Shown here: positions 8,191-19,174 of the stretch, one piece after another
Layout of the letters: every line of letters starts with the position of its first letter
Numbering within the stretch: the first letter of the stretch is position 1
NCBI RefSeq assembly: GCF_000022485.1
Contig: NC_012623.1
Coordinates: forward strand, 558,001-622,000
Reading direction: 5' to 3'
From: Sulfolobus islandicus Y.N.15.51
GTDB taxonomy: Archaea; Thermoproteota; Thermoprotei_A; Sulfolobales; Sulfolobaceae
Length of the DNA stretch: 64,000 nucleotides
The notes under the pieces: generated by a model
What the model was told of the DNA's origin: nothing
Databases searched by the model: none
What the model saw: only the letters and a program-made list of their open reading frames with translations
Made by a program: the position numbers and the translations under genes

Positions 8191-8478
8191 TCCACACTCG
8201 GTGGGATATTGGTTGGATCTTATATACCGTTAATGAATACCTCCGTAAAACTGGGCTTATTAGTATTATGGATGACAGCTGATAGTGTAGTTTCAATCAT
8301 ACTAACAATCGAATGGCCCTATTATTCAAATTCCATTTACTCAATCTCACCTTGGCCATTGGACCAAGAAGTTTTAACAGCGGCACTGATGTTCCTCGTT
8401 ATGACAACGTTCTTCATAATTGCCCTTAGTGAAAATACTAAAATCGTCAACTTTCAAGCTTTTATAGTCTCCACGTAA
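8191..8478 (+). pseudogene. C-terminal fragment of a DUF1404-like membrane protein
   Basis: Starting directly at the IS end, the frame reads STLGGILVGSYIPLMN, then SVKLGLLVLWMTADSVVSII, and ends in FLVMTTFFIIALSENTKIV. The three hydrophobic segments and the MTADS motif match the C-terminal half of DUF1404-type proteins as I remember them. The first in-frame ATG (8230) lies within the first membrane segment, so no complete protein can be made. The N-terminal half is at 5155-5337 on the other strand. Its 3' end overlaps the oxidoreductase gene by 25 bp. Confidence 0.65.
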
Positions 8479-10196
8479 TCTATATTAATAATTGGAGTAT
8501 TACCGTACTTTCCCTTAGCAAAACCTATAATACTATTAATAGGCTTACCCTCAAGATCAAACAAGAAAGATTTATGAATGAAGAAAACTCCTCTCGGGAT
8601 TGAAGCATCCCTCTTAAACATAACCTTAACCTTACCGTAGTTTGTTGATAAATAACCTATTCCCTCAAATTCTGAATTATACACAATGCCCTTCTTATCA
8701 CCATAAATTTCCTTAAATTGACTATTAGTATAATTAGGATGAGAGGAAAAAACGATGATATTTCCATTAGGCTTCTTGAGCTTATCTGGAAGTGGTTTAA
8801 CTCTCACCTTACCTTCTGGATATTTAGGTAATAACTTTACGAATCCTTTAGTCTTTAGCTCTGTTACATTAACCCCAGTAGCTTTACCTATAGCCAGCCA
8901 CTCGTCCTCAGATATAACGTCGTCGTCAATTTCTAGTTTTACAGCCAACACTCTCATTAATTCGACCTCAGTAAAGCCTCTTTTAGGTAGGATTGGTTTA
9001 TTGTAAACTAGATAATTGTGCCAATAACTGTAGACGACATCCTCTTTCTCAAGATACGTAGGAGCAGGTAACACTACATTAGCTATCTTCGTAGTCTCAG
9101 ACCAATAAGGATCATGCACAACAAGAAATAATCTACCCTCCTTTACAGCCTCATATATTCTGTCAGACATTGGCAATGAATGTAAGGGATTAGAGTTCCA
9201 AACAAACATAAAAGTTATCCTACCCTCTTCAACCTCCTTGCCAACTTCTGCCATGCCTACAATTCTTGAAGGAGAGTACCTGTGCAGCCCTCTTAAATAT
9301 CTAAAATCTATTCCAAGTCCTTGAGAATTGGCATAGAAAAATCCCTTTTTCATCCCAATAAGTGCAGGTATTAATGAGATTAGTGAAATAGCGTCACCAC
9401 CGTTTATGCTCCTGCCTAGCGCAAATCCAATAATCGTTAAAGGTCTTCTATAATGATACATTTCAGCTAACTCATTAATTTTAGAAGAATCCAAACCAGT
9501 GGCCTCCTCGATTTCTTCATCCTTAAATGAAAAGACATATTCCCTTAATTCTTCTGGATCATCTAGGAGTGATAAATCAGCCCAGTTTCTCTCAAATAGT
9601 TTTTTCATGATCCCTATAGCCAAATACGCGTCACTTCCGGGTTTCACAATGTAGTATTTATTACTCCTTTTAGCTGTTTCAGATATTCTAACATCGATCG
9701 TTACCTTATACTTATCTTTAATCAAGTTCCAACCATGAATGAAACTAAATACTAATTCACTTCCCCATATGACAAATGAATCATATTTAGGGAAATCCTC
9801 TGGTAAAGCACCTATTGAATTACGATAATGTAACTTAATTGCCTCATGACCTTCTGAACTGCATATTGAGTAGTCAGTTGATGCAGCACCTATTACATTC
9901 CATAGTCTTGCCGGAAAATACCACGTCAATAGACCTTGGTTTCCATCATAGTCGACATGAAGAATTTCCTCTTTTTTCCGTTTTCTTATCTCCTTAACTA
10001 TTAAATCTAATGCCTTATCAATACTATTTGGCTTTCCTTCTATATAAACATTATCAATTCTATTCAACGAGTTCCTCTTTAAATCCGCTATACCCCTAGA
10101 ACATGTAAACCCATTAAAAGGAAATATATCGAGTGGTTTATGGGTATCGTCAAATATACAAGTGTCATAACAATCTCGCGTACAAGCGTGAACCAT
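8454..10196 (-). CDS. Molybdopterin oxidoreductase, DMSO reductase family
   Basis: 580 residues, short for the family but with the catalytic domains present. The N-terminus binds a 4Fe-4S cluster through C5, C9, C13 and C32 (CTRDCYDTC…TCSRG). [21 protein letters not shown] and [13 protein letters not shown] are typical molybdopterin-guanine-dinucleotide-binding regions, and the C-terminal ~110 residues form the MGD-binding barrel. There is no Tat signal, so it is cytoplasmic. It resembles FdhF/assimilatory-type enzymes of unknown substrate. No FeS or membrane-anchor subunit gene is adjacent. It shares a divergent promoter region with the guide RNA at 10229. Confidence 0.85.
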   Translation of the reverse strand: MVHACTRDCYDTCIFDDTHKPLDIFPFNGFTCSRGIADLKRNSLNRIDNVYIEGKPNSIDKALDLIVKEIRKRKKEEILHVDYDGNQGLLTWYFPARLWNVIGAASTDYSICSSEGHEAIKLHYRNSIGALPEDFPKYDSFVIWGSELVFSFIHGWNLIKDKYKVTIDVRISETAKRSNKYYIVKPGSDAYLAIGIMKKLFERNWADLSLLDDPEELREYVFSFKDEEIEEATGLDSSKINELAEMYHYRRPLTIIGFALGRSINGGDAISLISLIPALIGMKKGFFYANSQGLGIDFRYLRGLHRYSPSRIVGMAEVGKEVEEGRITFMFVWNSNPLHSLPMSDRIYEAVKEGRLFLVVHDPYWSETTKIANVVLPAPTYLEKEDVVYSYWHNYLVYNKPILPKRGFTEVELMRVLAVKLEIDDDVISEDEWLAIGKATGVNVTELKTKGFVKLLPKYPEGKVRVKPLPDKLKKPNGNIIVFSSHPNYTNSQFKEIYGDKKGIVYNSEFEGIGYLSTNYGKVKVMFKRDASIPRGVFFIHKSFLFDLEGKPINSIIGFAKGKYGNTPIINIDYVETIKA

Positions 10197-10206
10197 TATT
10201 TTATAA
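10196..10206 (+). promoter_or_regulatory. TATA box of the C/D box sRNA
   Basis: TATTTTATAAT lies 23-33 bp before the predicted sRNA start near 10229. It overlaps the first codon of the divergent oxidoreductase gene. Confidence 0.5.
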
Positions 10207-10217
10207 TGGGAAAATAC

Positions 10218-10227
10218 AGAATTTAAG
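10218..10227 (-). promoter_or_regulatory. TATA box of the molybdopterin oxidoreductase
   Basis: CTTAAATTCT on the minus strand lies 22-31 bp before the ATG at 10196, fitting a leaderless transcript. It is interleaved with the sRNA promoter. Confidence 0.4.
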
Positions 10228-10228
10228 T

Positions 10229-10285
10229 TTGAGTGAAGAGAGCGACCGTAGCTGAAATGTGACGAAATTCCTTTAAGCTGAAAAC
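10229..10285 (+). ncRNA. C/D box guide RNA, predicted to target 16S rRNA
   Basis: All four boxes occur with archaeal spacing: C GTGAAGA (10233-10239), 12-nt guide, D' CTGA (10252-10255), 3 nt, C' GTGACGA (10259-10265), 12-nt guide AATTCCTTTAAG, D CTGA (10278-10281). The D guide is fully complementary to CUUAAAGGAAUU, the highly conserved 16S rRNA segment near E. coli 910-921. The D-box-plus-five rule points to the second A of AAA, about A914 in E. coli numbering. The D' guide (GAGCGACCGTAG) would pair with CTACGGTCGCTC; its target was not identified. A TATA box lies about 28 bp upstream. The 3' end overlaps the convergent exchanger gene by roughly 13 bp. Confidence 0.85.
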
Positions 10286-11211
10286 CTTAGCAGAATTGCG
10301 ATTAGAATTGCGTAGATTCCAAATAGAGATAATCCTTCTTTGACTTTTATATTTCTATCCTTTATTATTCCTAAAGCCAATAGACTTGTAGCTAGTATTA
10401 GCAAAAGGTATAGTAGAGATGGTCTAAGACTAACTGTTTGAGAAATACCTATTATACCTAAGAGTAACGTCATGTTTTCCAATTTACTACCTATGAAATT
10501 CATTAATGCTGTGGTTACACTTGATGGTGAATCAGATATTAATTTTATTGCAGTCAAATTTTCTTCTAACTCTGCGGCAATAGGAGTTATTAGTATTGCG
10601 AGTATTAGTGGTGAGACATTAAACATACTTGCAATGCTACTTATAGTGGAAACCAAATACTTGGATGTAAAAATCAATGGTAAACCTCCTATTATAACGT
10701 AAATTAGTCCCTTTATTATATTGCCCTTATTCTTTCCATTTTTAGATATATTTCTGTAAGTTTTATATCTTCTATAAATATAGTATATATAAGGGGAAAG
10801 CAAAAAGAGACCTATATAATAGTTTAGCTTACCATATGCAACCGCTATACCTAAGATTATAACTGCTATAAGAAATGAGCTATATTCTATATTTATATCA
10901 TAATCTAAAGTAATAGTATTTGACTTATACTTTAGATAATAAAAAATAGAAACAAGCCCTATCCCTAAGGTAAGTAGCAATATGTTCCCGCCTAAAGCAG
11001 AACCTAATGCAATATCATAAAAACCGCTTAAGACGGCTTGAATTACAATAATAGTTTCCGGTAATGCGTTTATAAAGCCTAATATTAATCCCCCCGCTAT
11101 TCCTTTGCCGAAAGACCTCTCTAACTCTCGTGTCCCCTTAGCCATTAAAGTAGCTGACAATGCAACTAAAATAAGTAAGGCTATCAGCTGTAATATTAAA
11201 AACCATACCAA
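10273..11211 (-). CDS. Sodium/calcium exchanger-type membrane protein (CaCA superfamily)
   Basis: 312 residues with about 10 hydrophobic helices. Both alpha repeats are visible: [16 protein letters not shown] with [11 protein letters not shown] in the first half, and [14 protein letters not shown]-like [14 protein letters not shown] with [10 protein letters not shown] in the second. The acidic residues in each (E in ALPET, E in AAELEEN) are the ion-ligand positions of the family. It should exchange Ca2+ or another cation against Na+ or H+ in the cytoplasmic membrane. It is somewhat divergent, so ion specificity is uncertain. Confidence 0.82.
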   Translation of the reverse strand: MVWFLILQLIALLILVALSATLMAKGTRELERSFGKGIAGGLILGFINALPETIIVIQAVLSGFYDIALGSALGGNILLLTLGIGLVSIFYYLKYKSNTITLDYDINIEYSSFLIAVIILGIAVAYGKLNYYIGLFLLSPYIYYIYRRYKTYRNISKNGKNKGNIIKGLIYVIIGGLPLIFTSKYLVSTISSIASMFNVSPLILAILITPIAAELEENLTAIKLISDSPSSVTTALMNFIGSKLENMTLLLGIIGISQTVSLRPSLLYLLLILATSLLALGIIKDRNIKVKEGLSLFGIYAILIAILLRFSA

Positions 11212-11259
11212 CTTAATTAAAATTTATGTTTTACTTCCCTATAAGCTATAATTAAAAAA

Positions 11260-12789
11260 TTACAAGTATTCCCAAATACCTTTCCCTTTATAATTATAGA
11301 CTATTGATTTGTAGGCTGTTACATATTGAATTGTGTACCCAATACCCTCTCTACCAATTCCAGAATCCTTCCTTCCGCCAAATGGGAAGTAGCCAATTCC
11401 ATGTCTGGGATAGTCGTTTATATAAACAGCACCTACTTCTAAGAACCTTTGAAGCTTCCTAATCTTGTTTATGTCTTTTCCAAATATTGCTGCATCCAAT
11501 CCATATTTTCTACTATTGGAAATTTCTAAAGCCTCATCAATGTTTTTAACTTTAATTAAAAGCGCTGCAGACGCAAATACTTCCTTATTATAGAAGTACA
11601 TGTCTTTAAGGGTCTCTTTTGGCGCCTCTATTAATACTGGTTCAATATACGTAGGACCTAATCTCTTACCTCCAAATAGTATTTTCCCACCTTTTTCAAC
11701 AGCATCTTTTATAGCCTTTTCCCATTCATCTACTGTTTTTACGTCTATAACGGGTCCAACGGTCGTTGATGGATCCCTAGGATCTCCAACCTTAACTGAT
11801 TTTGTCAACTCTTTTACAAGCAAGTCTTTCAGTGTATCATACACTTCTTCTTCAACCAGAACTAACTTTACTGAATCACATCTTTGTCCAGTATAGCTTA
11901 TTATTCCAGTTGCTATTCTTTGCGCAGCCCATGCCAAATCCGCATCACTCAAAACTATTGCTGGATCTCCTCCTCCTAGTTCCATTATGAATTGTTTAAT
12001 TCCAGCGTTTCTTACTACCTCTTCTCCAGTTTCAGTACTTCCAGTTAATGATATCGCTTGAATCCTTTTGTCTCCAACTACCTTATTCATCTCTCTGCCG
12101 GGTAGAGTAATTATGGCAAACGAATCCTTCGGAAAACTCGCTAATTCCATAACCTTAGCTAGCATTAAGATGGGTAATGGAGTTGAAGATGGTGGTTTAA
12201 TAATTATTGCATTTCCAATTACAGTAGTGTAAACTATTTTATTTACAGTATCAAATAGGGGATAATTAAATGGCACAATGGAAAGAACAACTCCCACTGG
12301 TTCTTTTCTTACTACAGCTTCTGTCTCTAAAGTCTCTGAGCTCCAATCGCCAGGTACATAATCTCCTCTTGTTTCTTTGACGTCTAAATCTGCGCGTAAT
12401 AACCTCTCTATTGCAGCTTTGACTTCACCTTCTGCAGCAGTTCTTATTTTACCGTTGTTAATCATTAGCACATTAACGAAATCTTCCTTAAATTTATCCA
12501 ACAAAGATGCCATCTTCTTATATATGTCTAATCTCTTTTCCCCCGGTGTATCTCGTATAGTCCATCTTCCCTTTCTATATATGTGCTCTAGGGTATTATC
12601 TACTTGATTCCCGCTTAATTTAGGAATTTTTGCTATAACGTTTAAGTCAATTGGACTAATTACATCTTGCCACTCATCTCCACTAATCCACTGGCCTGCT
12701 AAATAAGCCTTAAAGTAAGATATTCCATCTTTTAGTTCATAGATTCCCGTAAGCTCCTTAGATTTTATCAACAATGAAGTTTTCTCCAT
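11260..12789 (-). CDS. gapN: Non-phosphorylating glyceraldehyde-3-phosphate dehydrogenase
   Basis: 509 residues, aldehyde dehydrogenase superfamily. It oxidises glyceraldehyde-3-phosphate irreversibly to 3-phosphoglycerate, bypassing GAPDH/PGK in the semi-phosphorylative Entner-Doudoroff branch. Active-site residues are N174 (PFNYP), K198 (IKPP), E270 (MELGGGDP) and C304 (GQRCDS); the NAD(P) motif is LTGSTETG (248-255). It follows KDG kinase with a 38-bp gap holding its own TATA box, so it can be transcribed separately from gad-kdgA-kdgK. The context makes the GapN assignment strong (S. solfataricus SSO3194 from memory). Confidence 0.93.
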   Translation of the reverse strand: MEKTSLLIKSKELTGIYELKDGISYFKAYLAGQWISGDEWQDVISPIDLNVIAKIPKLSGNQVDNTLEHIYRKGRWTIRDTPGEKRLDIYKKMASLLDKFKEDFVNVLMINNGKIRTAAEGEVKAAIERLLRADLDVKETRGDYVPGDWSSETLETEAVVRKEPVGVVLSIVPFNYPLFDTVNKIVYTTVIGNAIIIKPPSSTPLPILMLAKVMELASFPKDSFAIITLPGREMNKVVGDKRIQAISLTGSTETGEEVVRNAGIKQFIMELGGGDPAIVLSDADLAWAAQRIATGIISYTGQRCDSVKLVLVEEEVYDTLKDLLVKELTKSVKVGDPRDPSTTVGPVIDVKTVDEWEKAIKDAVEKGGKILFGGKRLGPTYIEPVLIEAPKETLKDMYFYNKEVFASAALLIKVKNIDEALEISNSRKYGLDAAIFGKDINKIRKLQRFLEVGAVYINDYPRHGIGYFPFGGRKDSGIGREGIGYTIQYVTAYKSIVYNYKGKGIWEYL

Positions 12790-12810
12790 AATATATAATC
12801 ATTAATGAAA

Positions 12811-12819
12811 AATTTAAAT
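12811..12819 (-). promoter_or_regulatory. TATA box of gapN
   Basis: ATTTAAATT lies 22-30 bp before the gapN ATG within the short gap after kdgK, indicating an independent leaderless transcript. Confidence 0.5.
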
Positions 12820-12827
12820 GTTAGGCT

Positions 12828-13778
<951 letters not shown>

Positions 13779-14663
13779 CTATTCTTTCAATATTTTAAGC
13801 TCTACAAGTTTAGCCCTTATACCCTCAACTTTCTTAATTAACTGTCTCTCTTCTTCCTCATCTAATGGGAATATTGGAGGTCTAGGATTTCCTAAATCGT
13901 ATCCTTGGAAGTACTTAGTTAGAACATAATTTGAAGATAAGCTCCCGAATATTCTAGATGCCTCTATTATCTCGTCATGAAGGAACTGTAACTTAAGTGC
14001 TTCATCAATTTTCCTTTCCATGGCTAATTTCTTAATTGACACAGTAACCTCAGGAAGATAGTTTGAACCAGCAGCAACGTTACCATCTAAACCCGTAGAA
14101 GCTACTGTGGCAATTAACATGTCAGATCCACTATACACTAGCATGTTGGGATTTAAACGCTTGTAATCTAAGGTGTGAATTATGTTTTCGATAGTGTCCT
14201 TTACTCCCGCGAAACAGCCTATCTCCTTAGCAATTTTTGCGTCTATATCTTTACCCGTAGCCGTTGGATAGTTATACAAATAAACAGGGTGTGGGGACAC
14301 TTCGCACAACATCTTAAAATACTTTATTAAGTGTCTTTCTGGCATTCTAGGGTAGTAATATGGGGCATATGAAGCTATGCCAACAATATCGAAATCCTTA
14401 CTTAACTTAGCTAATCTTATAGCATCGTCTAGATTTAATCCACCAACTTGAAATATTATCTTATTGGTAACGTCATAAACTACCTTTAGATTCTCTAACT
14501 TCTCCTCTGGAGATAGTGAGGGACCAAGACCAGTAGTACCGTTCACAAATAACTTATCTATCCCTTTCCTTATGAGATTCTCCGCATGTAGCGTTAACTT
14601 ATCCTTATCTATTCTATTATCTTTAGTAAATGGAGTTATGATTGGAGTTACGATCTCTGGCAT
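13779..14663 (-). CDS. kdgA: 2-keto-3-deoxy-(6-phospho)gluconate aldolase
   Basis: 294 residues from the ATG at 14663. A longer frame to 14687 exists but would overlap gad and adds 8 residues absent from the characterised enzyme. This class I (Schiff-base) aldolase of the DapA family cleaves KDG or KDPG to pyruvate and glyceraldehyde(-3-phosphate) and is stereochemically promiscuous. The Schiff-base Lys155 (GVKDTIEN), Tyr130 (YLYNYP) and the pyruvate-binding T43/T44 (NGTTGLGP) are all present. It starts 2 bp after the gad stop, so translation is probably coupled. Several substitutions versus the S. solfataricus P2 sequence as I remember it suggest a sister species. Confidence 0.96.
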   Translation of the reverse strand: MPEIVTPIITPFTKDNRIDKDKLTLHAENLIRKGIDKLFVNGTTGLGPSLSPEEKLENLKVVYDVTNKIIFQVGGLNLDDAIRLAKLSKDFDIVGIASYAPYYYPRMPERHLIKYFKMLCEVSPHPVYLYNYPTATGKDIDAKIAKEIGCFAGVKDTIENIIHTLDYKRLNPNMLVYSGSDMLIATVASTGLDGNVAAGSNYLPEVTVSIKKLAMERKIDEALKLQFLHDEIIEASRIFGSLSSNYVLTKYFQGYDLGNPRPPIFPLDEEEERQLIKKVEGIRAKLVELKILKE

Positions 14664-14665
14664 TT

Positions 14666-15853
14666 TCAGACACCGTAATTCTTCCAAGTTCCTTTAACAA
14701 CCCATACCGGTTCTTCAATTACATCTAATGGTATTGGTTCAGCTCTTAATTGCTCTATTATTTTTTCATTAATTGAAACACCTATACCGGGTTTATCTGG
14801 AACCTTAACATGACCTCCTTCAACTGGTGTTTCATTATACACTAAATCCCTTTTCCATTGAGGGAACCAATCATAGAAATTTTCAAGCAAATATAAGTTC
14901 TGTGTAACTGCACTTAGTTGTATTTCGACAGCATTCTGAATTGAACCAAAGGCGTTATGGAAAGCCACTTCTACGTCATTAGCTTCAGCTATCTTTATAA
15001 CGCTCTTACCTACTGTCACACCGCCTATATTAGTTAAATCTGGTTGCAATATGTTTACAAGACCTTCCTCAACGTAAAACGCGGCTTCCTTTTCACTTAG
15101 CAGCCTTTCTCCCAATGCAATCCTCAAATGAGTATTAGCTCTATACTTCCTTAAACCGATGATATCCTCATGATGTACCGGTTCCTCCATAAATCCTGGA
15201 TTGTATTTTTCTAACCTTTTCGCTATCATTATTGCGGAATTTGCATTAAACCTACCGTGATGCTCTATTAAAATATCGACGTTGTTACCAACTGCCTCCC
15301 TAACAGCCCTTACTCTCTCCTCAGCTTCTCTTAAACCTCTCTCGTCTATCCAATCGTAGTAGGGTCCAAATGGATCAAATTTTAGAGCCTTATATCCCGT
15401 TTTTACAATCTCTTTTGCCTTTTCTGCAAAGTCCTCTGGAGTTACAGAGTCTTGATACCATCCATTTGCATAGACTGGTACCCTATTCCTAACTTTTCCA
15501 CCTAATAACTTGTAGATTGGGGCTCCAAGCTCCTTTCCTATTATATCCCAAGAGGCTATATCAATTGCACTTACTGCAGTTGTTGATTCAAAAGACCTAG
15601 CTAAGTAGAAGTCTTGTTTATACCATTCATGATAGTTCTTCTCAACCTCTTCTACTTCTTTTCCTATATAACCCTTAGCAACTTGTTTAATAGCATTGTA
15701 TACGGATATAACTCTTAGTGTTGGTACAGCCTCGCCATATCCTACAGCTCCATTTTCCGTTATTATCCTTACAATAATCATCGTAGACGCCCAAGTTGCA
15801 CTACCTTTCTCTTTCGAGGTAAGTACTATTGGTTCTATTTCTCTGATTTTCAT
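14666..15853 (-). CDS. gad: D-gluconate dehydratase
   Basis: 395 residues, enolase superfamily (mandelate racemase subgroup). It dehydrates gluconate and galactonate to KDG/KDGal. Metal ligands are visible as E197 (LIEHHGRF), E223/E224 (FMEEP) and E249 (ALGERL). Acid/base residues are probably K in ALKFDPFG (about 156-158), H199 and H299 (AFHNAFG). It is the first gene of gad-kdgA-kdgK, with a TATA box 20-29 bp upstream of the ATG, so the operon transcript is leaderless. Confidence 0.95.
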   Translation of the reverse strand: MKIREIEPIVLTSKEKGSATWASTMIIVRIITENGAVGYGEAVPTLRVISVYNAIKQVAKGYIGKEVEEVEKNYHEWYKQDFYLARSFESTTAVSAIDIASWDIIGKELGAPIYKLLGGKVRNRVPVYANGWYQDSVTPEDFAEKAKEIVKTGYKALKFDPFGPYYDWIDERGLREAEERVRAVREAVGNNVDILIEHHGRFNANSAIMIAKRLEKYNPGFMEEPVHHEDIIGLRKYRANTHLRIALGERLLSEKEAAFYVEEGLVNILQPDLTNIGGVTVGKSVIKIAEANDVEVAFHNAFGSIQNAVEIQLSAVTQNLYLLENFYDWFPQWKRDLVYNETPVEGGHVKVPDKPGIGVSINEKIIEQLRAEPIPLDVIEEPVWVVKGTWKNYGV

Positions 15854-15872
15854 AAACTATAATTTGGACAAC

Positions 15873-15882
15873 AAATATAAAC
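15873..15882 (-). promoter_or_regulatory. TATA box of the gad-kdgA-kdgK operon
   Basis: GTTTATATTT on the minus strand lies 20-29 bp before the gad ATG, in the 36-bp gap to the divergent gene at 15890. Confidence 0.6.
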
Positions 15883-15889
15883 TTGCATA

Positions 15890-16276
15890 ATGGCAAGACT
15901 CAGTGATAAGGATTTAATAAAATTTATAGGTTATATTATCCGAATCATTTTATTATTTGGAATAGGAGTACAAATGGTAATAACTATTTATGGTATAATA
16001 TCTAGCATATTTTCTCTAAATTTATTAGATTTGGTAAACGTAACTATAACTGGTCCATTACTAATTTTAGTATTAATAGAATTATACATTGCCGTAAACA
16101 GCTACTTGTCTGGAAAAGAAAGAAGTATAATCAACGTAATAGATGCTGGTATATCATTCTTCGTTAGAGAACTAATTCTTGAGCTGTTCTCCCAGAATTA
16201 CAACATTACTAACATATTGATAATAGCGGGCGTAGTTGGAATATTATCATTCTCTAGATTTATCGCAAATCGTTGA
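15890..16276 (+). CDS. Small membrane protein, PsiE-like
   Basis: 128 residues with four hydrophobic helices (about 10-35, 45-70, 85-105, 108-125). The order of helices with LIELYIAVNSYL and FFVRELILELF resembles the phosphate-starvation-inducible PsiE family, including its conserved R-E motif in the third helix. Function in archaea is unknown. It is divergent from gad with only 36 bp between, so a shared control region is possible. Its 3' end overlaps the decayed nuclease gene by 30 bp. Confidence 0.7.
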   Translation: MARLSDKDLIKFIGYIIRIILLFGIGVQMVITIYGIISSIFSLNLLDLVNVTITGPLLILVLIELYIAVNSYLSGKERSIINVIDAGISFFVRELILELFSQNYNITNILIIAGVVGILSFSRFIANR

Positions 16277-16630
16277 ACTAAGTTCTTTTAAATCACCCAC
16301 TATAAATAAATGAGATATTGCATTTTTGTTATCGCTACATCCAAATTTTTCTATGTATGCATTATTTTTACTTAATAACGAGGTTAGTTCTTTCTCCTCA
16401 ACATGCTTTATTGCAAATACTGCAATTGGTTCACAAACTCTTGTTAAGTAGTTAATATGTCAAATGATATTTGTTCTTATTTTTATTCAAATGCCTACTT
16501 ATATGCCTACTACAAGATCTTCCACATGATCCAACATACGCATAAGCACTCTTCCTTATTAAAACTCCATACCCTTAGTCCTTACAATAACATCGGTCTT
16601 GCATTCAATTAATAGAACGTAACTTTTCAT
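16247..16630 (-). pseudogene. Decayed Uri-type (DUF123, GIY-YIG-like) nuclease gene
   Basis: Three minus-strand segments in different frames line up with the DUF123/COG1833 family. They are [20 protein letters not shown] from an ATG at 16630; then LIRKSAYAYVGSCGRSCSRH with ISRHLNKNKNKYH, matching the family's YVGSA..GL..RI.RH block; then YLTRVCEPIAVFAIK and EKFGCSDNKNAISHLFIVGD, matching the family's GFGSSDC..SHLF. At least two frameshifts separate them, and the family cysteine after SSD is lost. The start codon overlaps the upstream gene's stop (ATGA). No other gene lies in the 350-bp gap. Confidence 0.75.
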
Positions 16631-17226
16631 AGAACCGGTCTTCTTCTTAAATGTTTACCCCCTTGACCTTTAAATCTCTCTTCCTCCCACACATTTCCTC
16701 TTTCATGATATCCTCTTTCCTCCCAATATCCGTCAACATAATCCTTTATGAACTCAATTTCTGTTAACCACTTTGCGCTTTTCCACGCATATAAATGAGG
16801 AATTATTGGTCTAGCTGGAAAACCATGCTTTAAAGGTAACTTTTCCCCATTCATAAACAATGCGACAATTACATTATCCTTTAATACATCCTCATAGGGT
16901 ATTATTGATGTATAACCGTCTAGACTGTAGAACATGACCCAATTCACATCCTTTTTCACCTTAGCAGTCTCAATCAATAATTTAAATGGAATTCCCTCCC
17001 ATTTAACGCTCTTTATCGACCAACCAGTTACACAATGGAAATCCTCGATTATTTCCCTTCTTGGCAATTTCATTAATTCGTCATATGTAAATGAGAGAGA
17101 ATTCTCTACCTCCCCACTTACTTTTAACCTATATGATTCTAAGTTAACTTCTGGTATACCAAACTCAGCATAGACAATAAAATTCTTTATATATTTTTGA
17201 TTTGGTGGTTTCTGAACTTCTTCCAT
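16627..17226 (-). CDS. Sulfite-oxidase-fold molybdoenzyme (YedY/MsrP-like)
   Basis: 199 residues with the SUOX-type molybdopterin domain only. The molybdenum ligand Cys65 lies in [10 protein letters not shown] and is followed by [12 protein letters not shown]. The [19 protein letters not shown] segment matches the conserved family block. There is no Tat or Sec signal, so it is cytoplasmic, unlike bacterial MsrP, and it has no dimerisation domain. A reductase or oxidase role on a small sulfur or methionine sulfoxide substrate is only inferred. It overlaps the decayed Uri gene start by 4 bp, so the two once formed an operon. Confidence 0.85.
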   Translation of the reverse strand: MEEVQKPPNQKYIKNFIVYAEFGIPEVNLESYRLKVSGEVENSLSFTYDELMKLPRREIIEDFHCVTGWSIKSVKWEGIPFKLLIETAKVKKDVNWVMFYSLDGYTSIIPYEDVLKDNVIVALFMNGEKLPLKHGFPARPIIPHLYAWKSAKWLTEIEFIKDYVDGYWEERGYHERGNVWEEERFKGQGGKHLRRRPVL

Positions 17227-17275
17227 AATTATTGTTGCAAAACTACGTTTAAAAAATTGTGTTAGAGATATTTAG

Positions 17276-19024
17276 TCATGAATTCTTAATCGCGTTTAAC
17301 TCTCTCTTATACGCGTCTATAATACCATCGTATGTAACAATTCCTAAAAGTTTCCCCTTATCCACAACCGCAACCCATCTAGCTTTGTTAGTAGCCATTA
17401 CCTCCAACGCATGTTCCAATGTGGAGGTTAAGGATACTGAAGGAGAACCTCTGGTTATATATTTTCCCAGCGAGTCTTCAGGGTTAGCCCTTTCCAAATC
17501 TCTTAGATACACTACTCCAAGAAACCTATTATCGTAATTTACCACGGGTAGGCTCATGAAATTATTCTCAAGCATTATTTGTATAGCCTTTCCTACTTTA
17601 TCATCAGTGTAAGCCTTAATATCTCTCAATTCACACTTTTCCACACGTACGGTCTCCATTAATGGAGTTTCATATTCAGCTTTGTGAGCTGGAGAGTCTC
17701 TTCTGGTTGGCAATTGAGAAATATATATCGTATTGTTTCCGGAAACTAAATAGGAAATTGCTACGGCAATCATGGCTCCAGGCAGTAATTGGAGACTTGA
17801 GGTCATTTCAGTAACCATTATTAAAACTGATAATGGAACCTTCCCTGCACCTGCAAAGAAGCTCATCATGCCAATGATAACAAATGGGGCTATGGTAGGT
17901 ACAATGTTTGGGAATAAGTAATGGAACAATAACCCGACACTTGTACCTATATATGCCCCTATAAATAAACCGGGAGCAAAAACTCCACCACTACCTCCAG
18001 AACCTATAGAAAACGAAGTGCCTAAAATCTTTAAAAACGGTAATATTACTAATAATATGATTGTAGGGATAAGCGGAGAATATAATGTGAAAAACTTTTC
18101 ATACTCAACCAAGTTAATCCAGCCATAACCTGTTCCAAGAATCTCTGGGGCCAATAATGCAATTAAACCAGTAATAAGTCCACCTATTGCTGGCTTTACA
18201 TGATTAGGTATTCGTAATTTTTTGAAAAGTGAATTAACTCCATAGAAGGTTTTAGGATATAGTATTGCCATCAAACCAGAAACTAGTCCTAGGACCGCAT
18301 ACATTGGCAATCTGAGCGGATCAAAAGTACCAGTATAATAACCAAATACTGGAGTGAAACCAAATATGCTTCCGAATATGGTATAACCTATTGCTGAAGC
18401 TACTAATGCAGGATATATTACTTCTGGCTCTAGATCCCTTCTATATAGGATTTCAGCTGCTAAGATTGCACCTCCAATTGGTGTTTTAAAAATTGTACCT
18501 ATTCCAGCTCCAATCCCTACTGCTAAGGCCCTTCTCCTATCCTCTGGACTGAGATGGAGTAAATCAGCAATAACTGAACCTACGCCAGCTGAAAATTGCG
18601 CAGTTGGGCCTTCTCTTCCTGCACTACCACCAGAACCTATAGTAATTGCTGAAGCTATTATCTTAACTGGGATAACTACCCATCTAACCTTGCCTTGAAA
18701 ATAATGATAGGCCTTTATTGCAGCATCTGTACCATGTCCCTCAGCTTCCGGAGCGAATGTGTAGACTATTATTCCAGAAATTAATCCTCCAATTGCAGTA
18801 GATATGGGTATAAGAAGATAATTTCCAGGATGAAAGATGAAATTTAATGTTCCTCCCTCGCCAAGCGGTCTAGGATAACTCATTCCAATAAAATGAAACA
18901 GAAATATATCTTCGAACAAGTGTAATAACAAATAAAATGTAGTCGCAGCCAATCCTGCTACAACACCTAAAAATATTCCAAGGATGAACCACTTCTCGAA
19001 ATAAGGTAATGAGGATAAGTTCAT
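17276..19024 (-). CDS. CLC-family chloride channel/antiporter with two CBS domains
   Basis: 582 residues. The CLC signature GREGP (136-140) carries the gating glutamate E138; [17 protein letters not shown] holds the GxFxP filter motif; about 10-12 membrane helices precede residue 440. A tandem CBS pair occupies about 465-580 ([19 protein letters not shown]…; [16 protein letters not shown]…), a likely nucleotide-sensing cytoplasmic module. The gating Glu suggests Cl-/H+ exchange is possible; the proton glutamate cannot be assigned by eye. Monocistronic. Confidence 0.92.
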   Translation of the reverse strand: MNLSSLPYFEKWFILGIFLGVVAGLAATTFYLLLHLFEDIFLFHFIGMSYPRPLGEGGTLNFIFHPGNYLLIPISTAIGGLISGIIVYTFAPEAEGHGTDAAIKAYHYFQGKVRWVVIPVKIIASAITIGSGGSAGREGPTAQFSAGVGSVIADLLHLSPEDRRRALAVGIGAGIGTIFKTPIGGAILAAEILYRRDLEPEVIYPALVASAIGYTIFGSIFGFTPVFGYYTGTFDPLRLPMYAVLGLVSGLMAILYPKTFYGVNSLFKKLRIPNHVKPAIGGLITGLIALLAPEILGTGYGWINLVEYEKFFTLYSPLIPTIILLVILPFLKILGTSFSIGSGGSGGVFAPGLFIGAYIGTSVGLLFHYLFPNIVPTIAPFVIIGMMSFFAGAGKVPLSVLIMVTEMTSSLQLLPGAMIAVAISYLVSGNNTIYISQLPTRRDSPAHKAEYETPLMETVRVEKCELRDIKAYTDDKVGKAIQIMLENNFMSLPVVNYDNRFLGVVYLRDLERANPEDSLGKYITRGSPSVSLTSTLEHALEVMATNKARWVAVVDKGKLLGIVTYDGIIDAYKRELNAIKNS

Positions 19025-19136
19025 ACAATGGTATAGAAGGGATACGAACTAAAAAATTTGTCTAAGTATGGAATGAGTACCATTATTCTCAATCTACGTT
19101 TTTTAAGTCTATAATTACATTCAATCCTAAGTAAAG

Positions 19137-19146
19137 TTTTTTAATA
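19137..19146 (+). promoter_or_regulatory. TATA box of acs
   Basis: TTTTTTAATA lies 29-38 bp before the ATG at 19175. A second AT-rich stretch (19160-19167) is too close to the start to serve a leaderless mRNA. Confidence 0.4.
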
Positions 19147-19174
19147 TCTTACAAACAGATTTATATGATACCAT

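Noticed and set aside
14664-14687. Longer KDG aldolase start at 14687
   Set aside because: It would overlap gad and add residues absent from the known 294-residue enzyme; the ATG at 14663 restores family numbering (K155, Y130).
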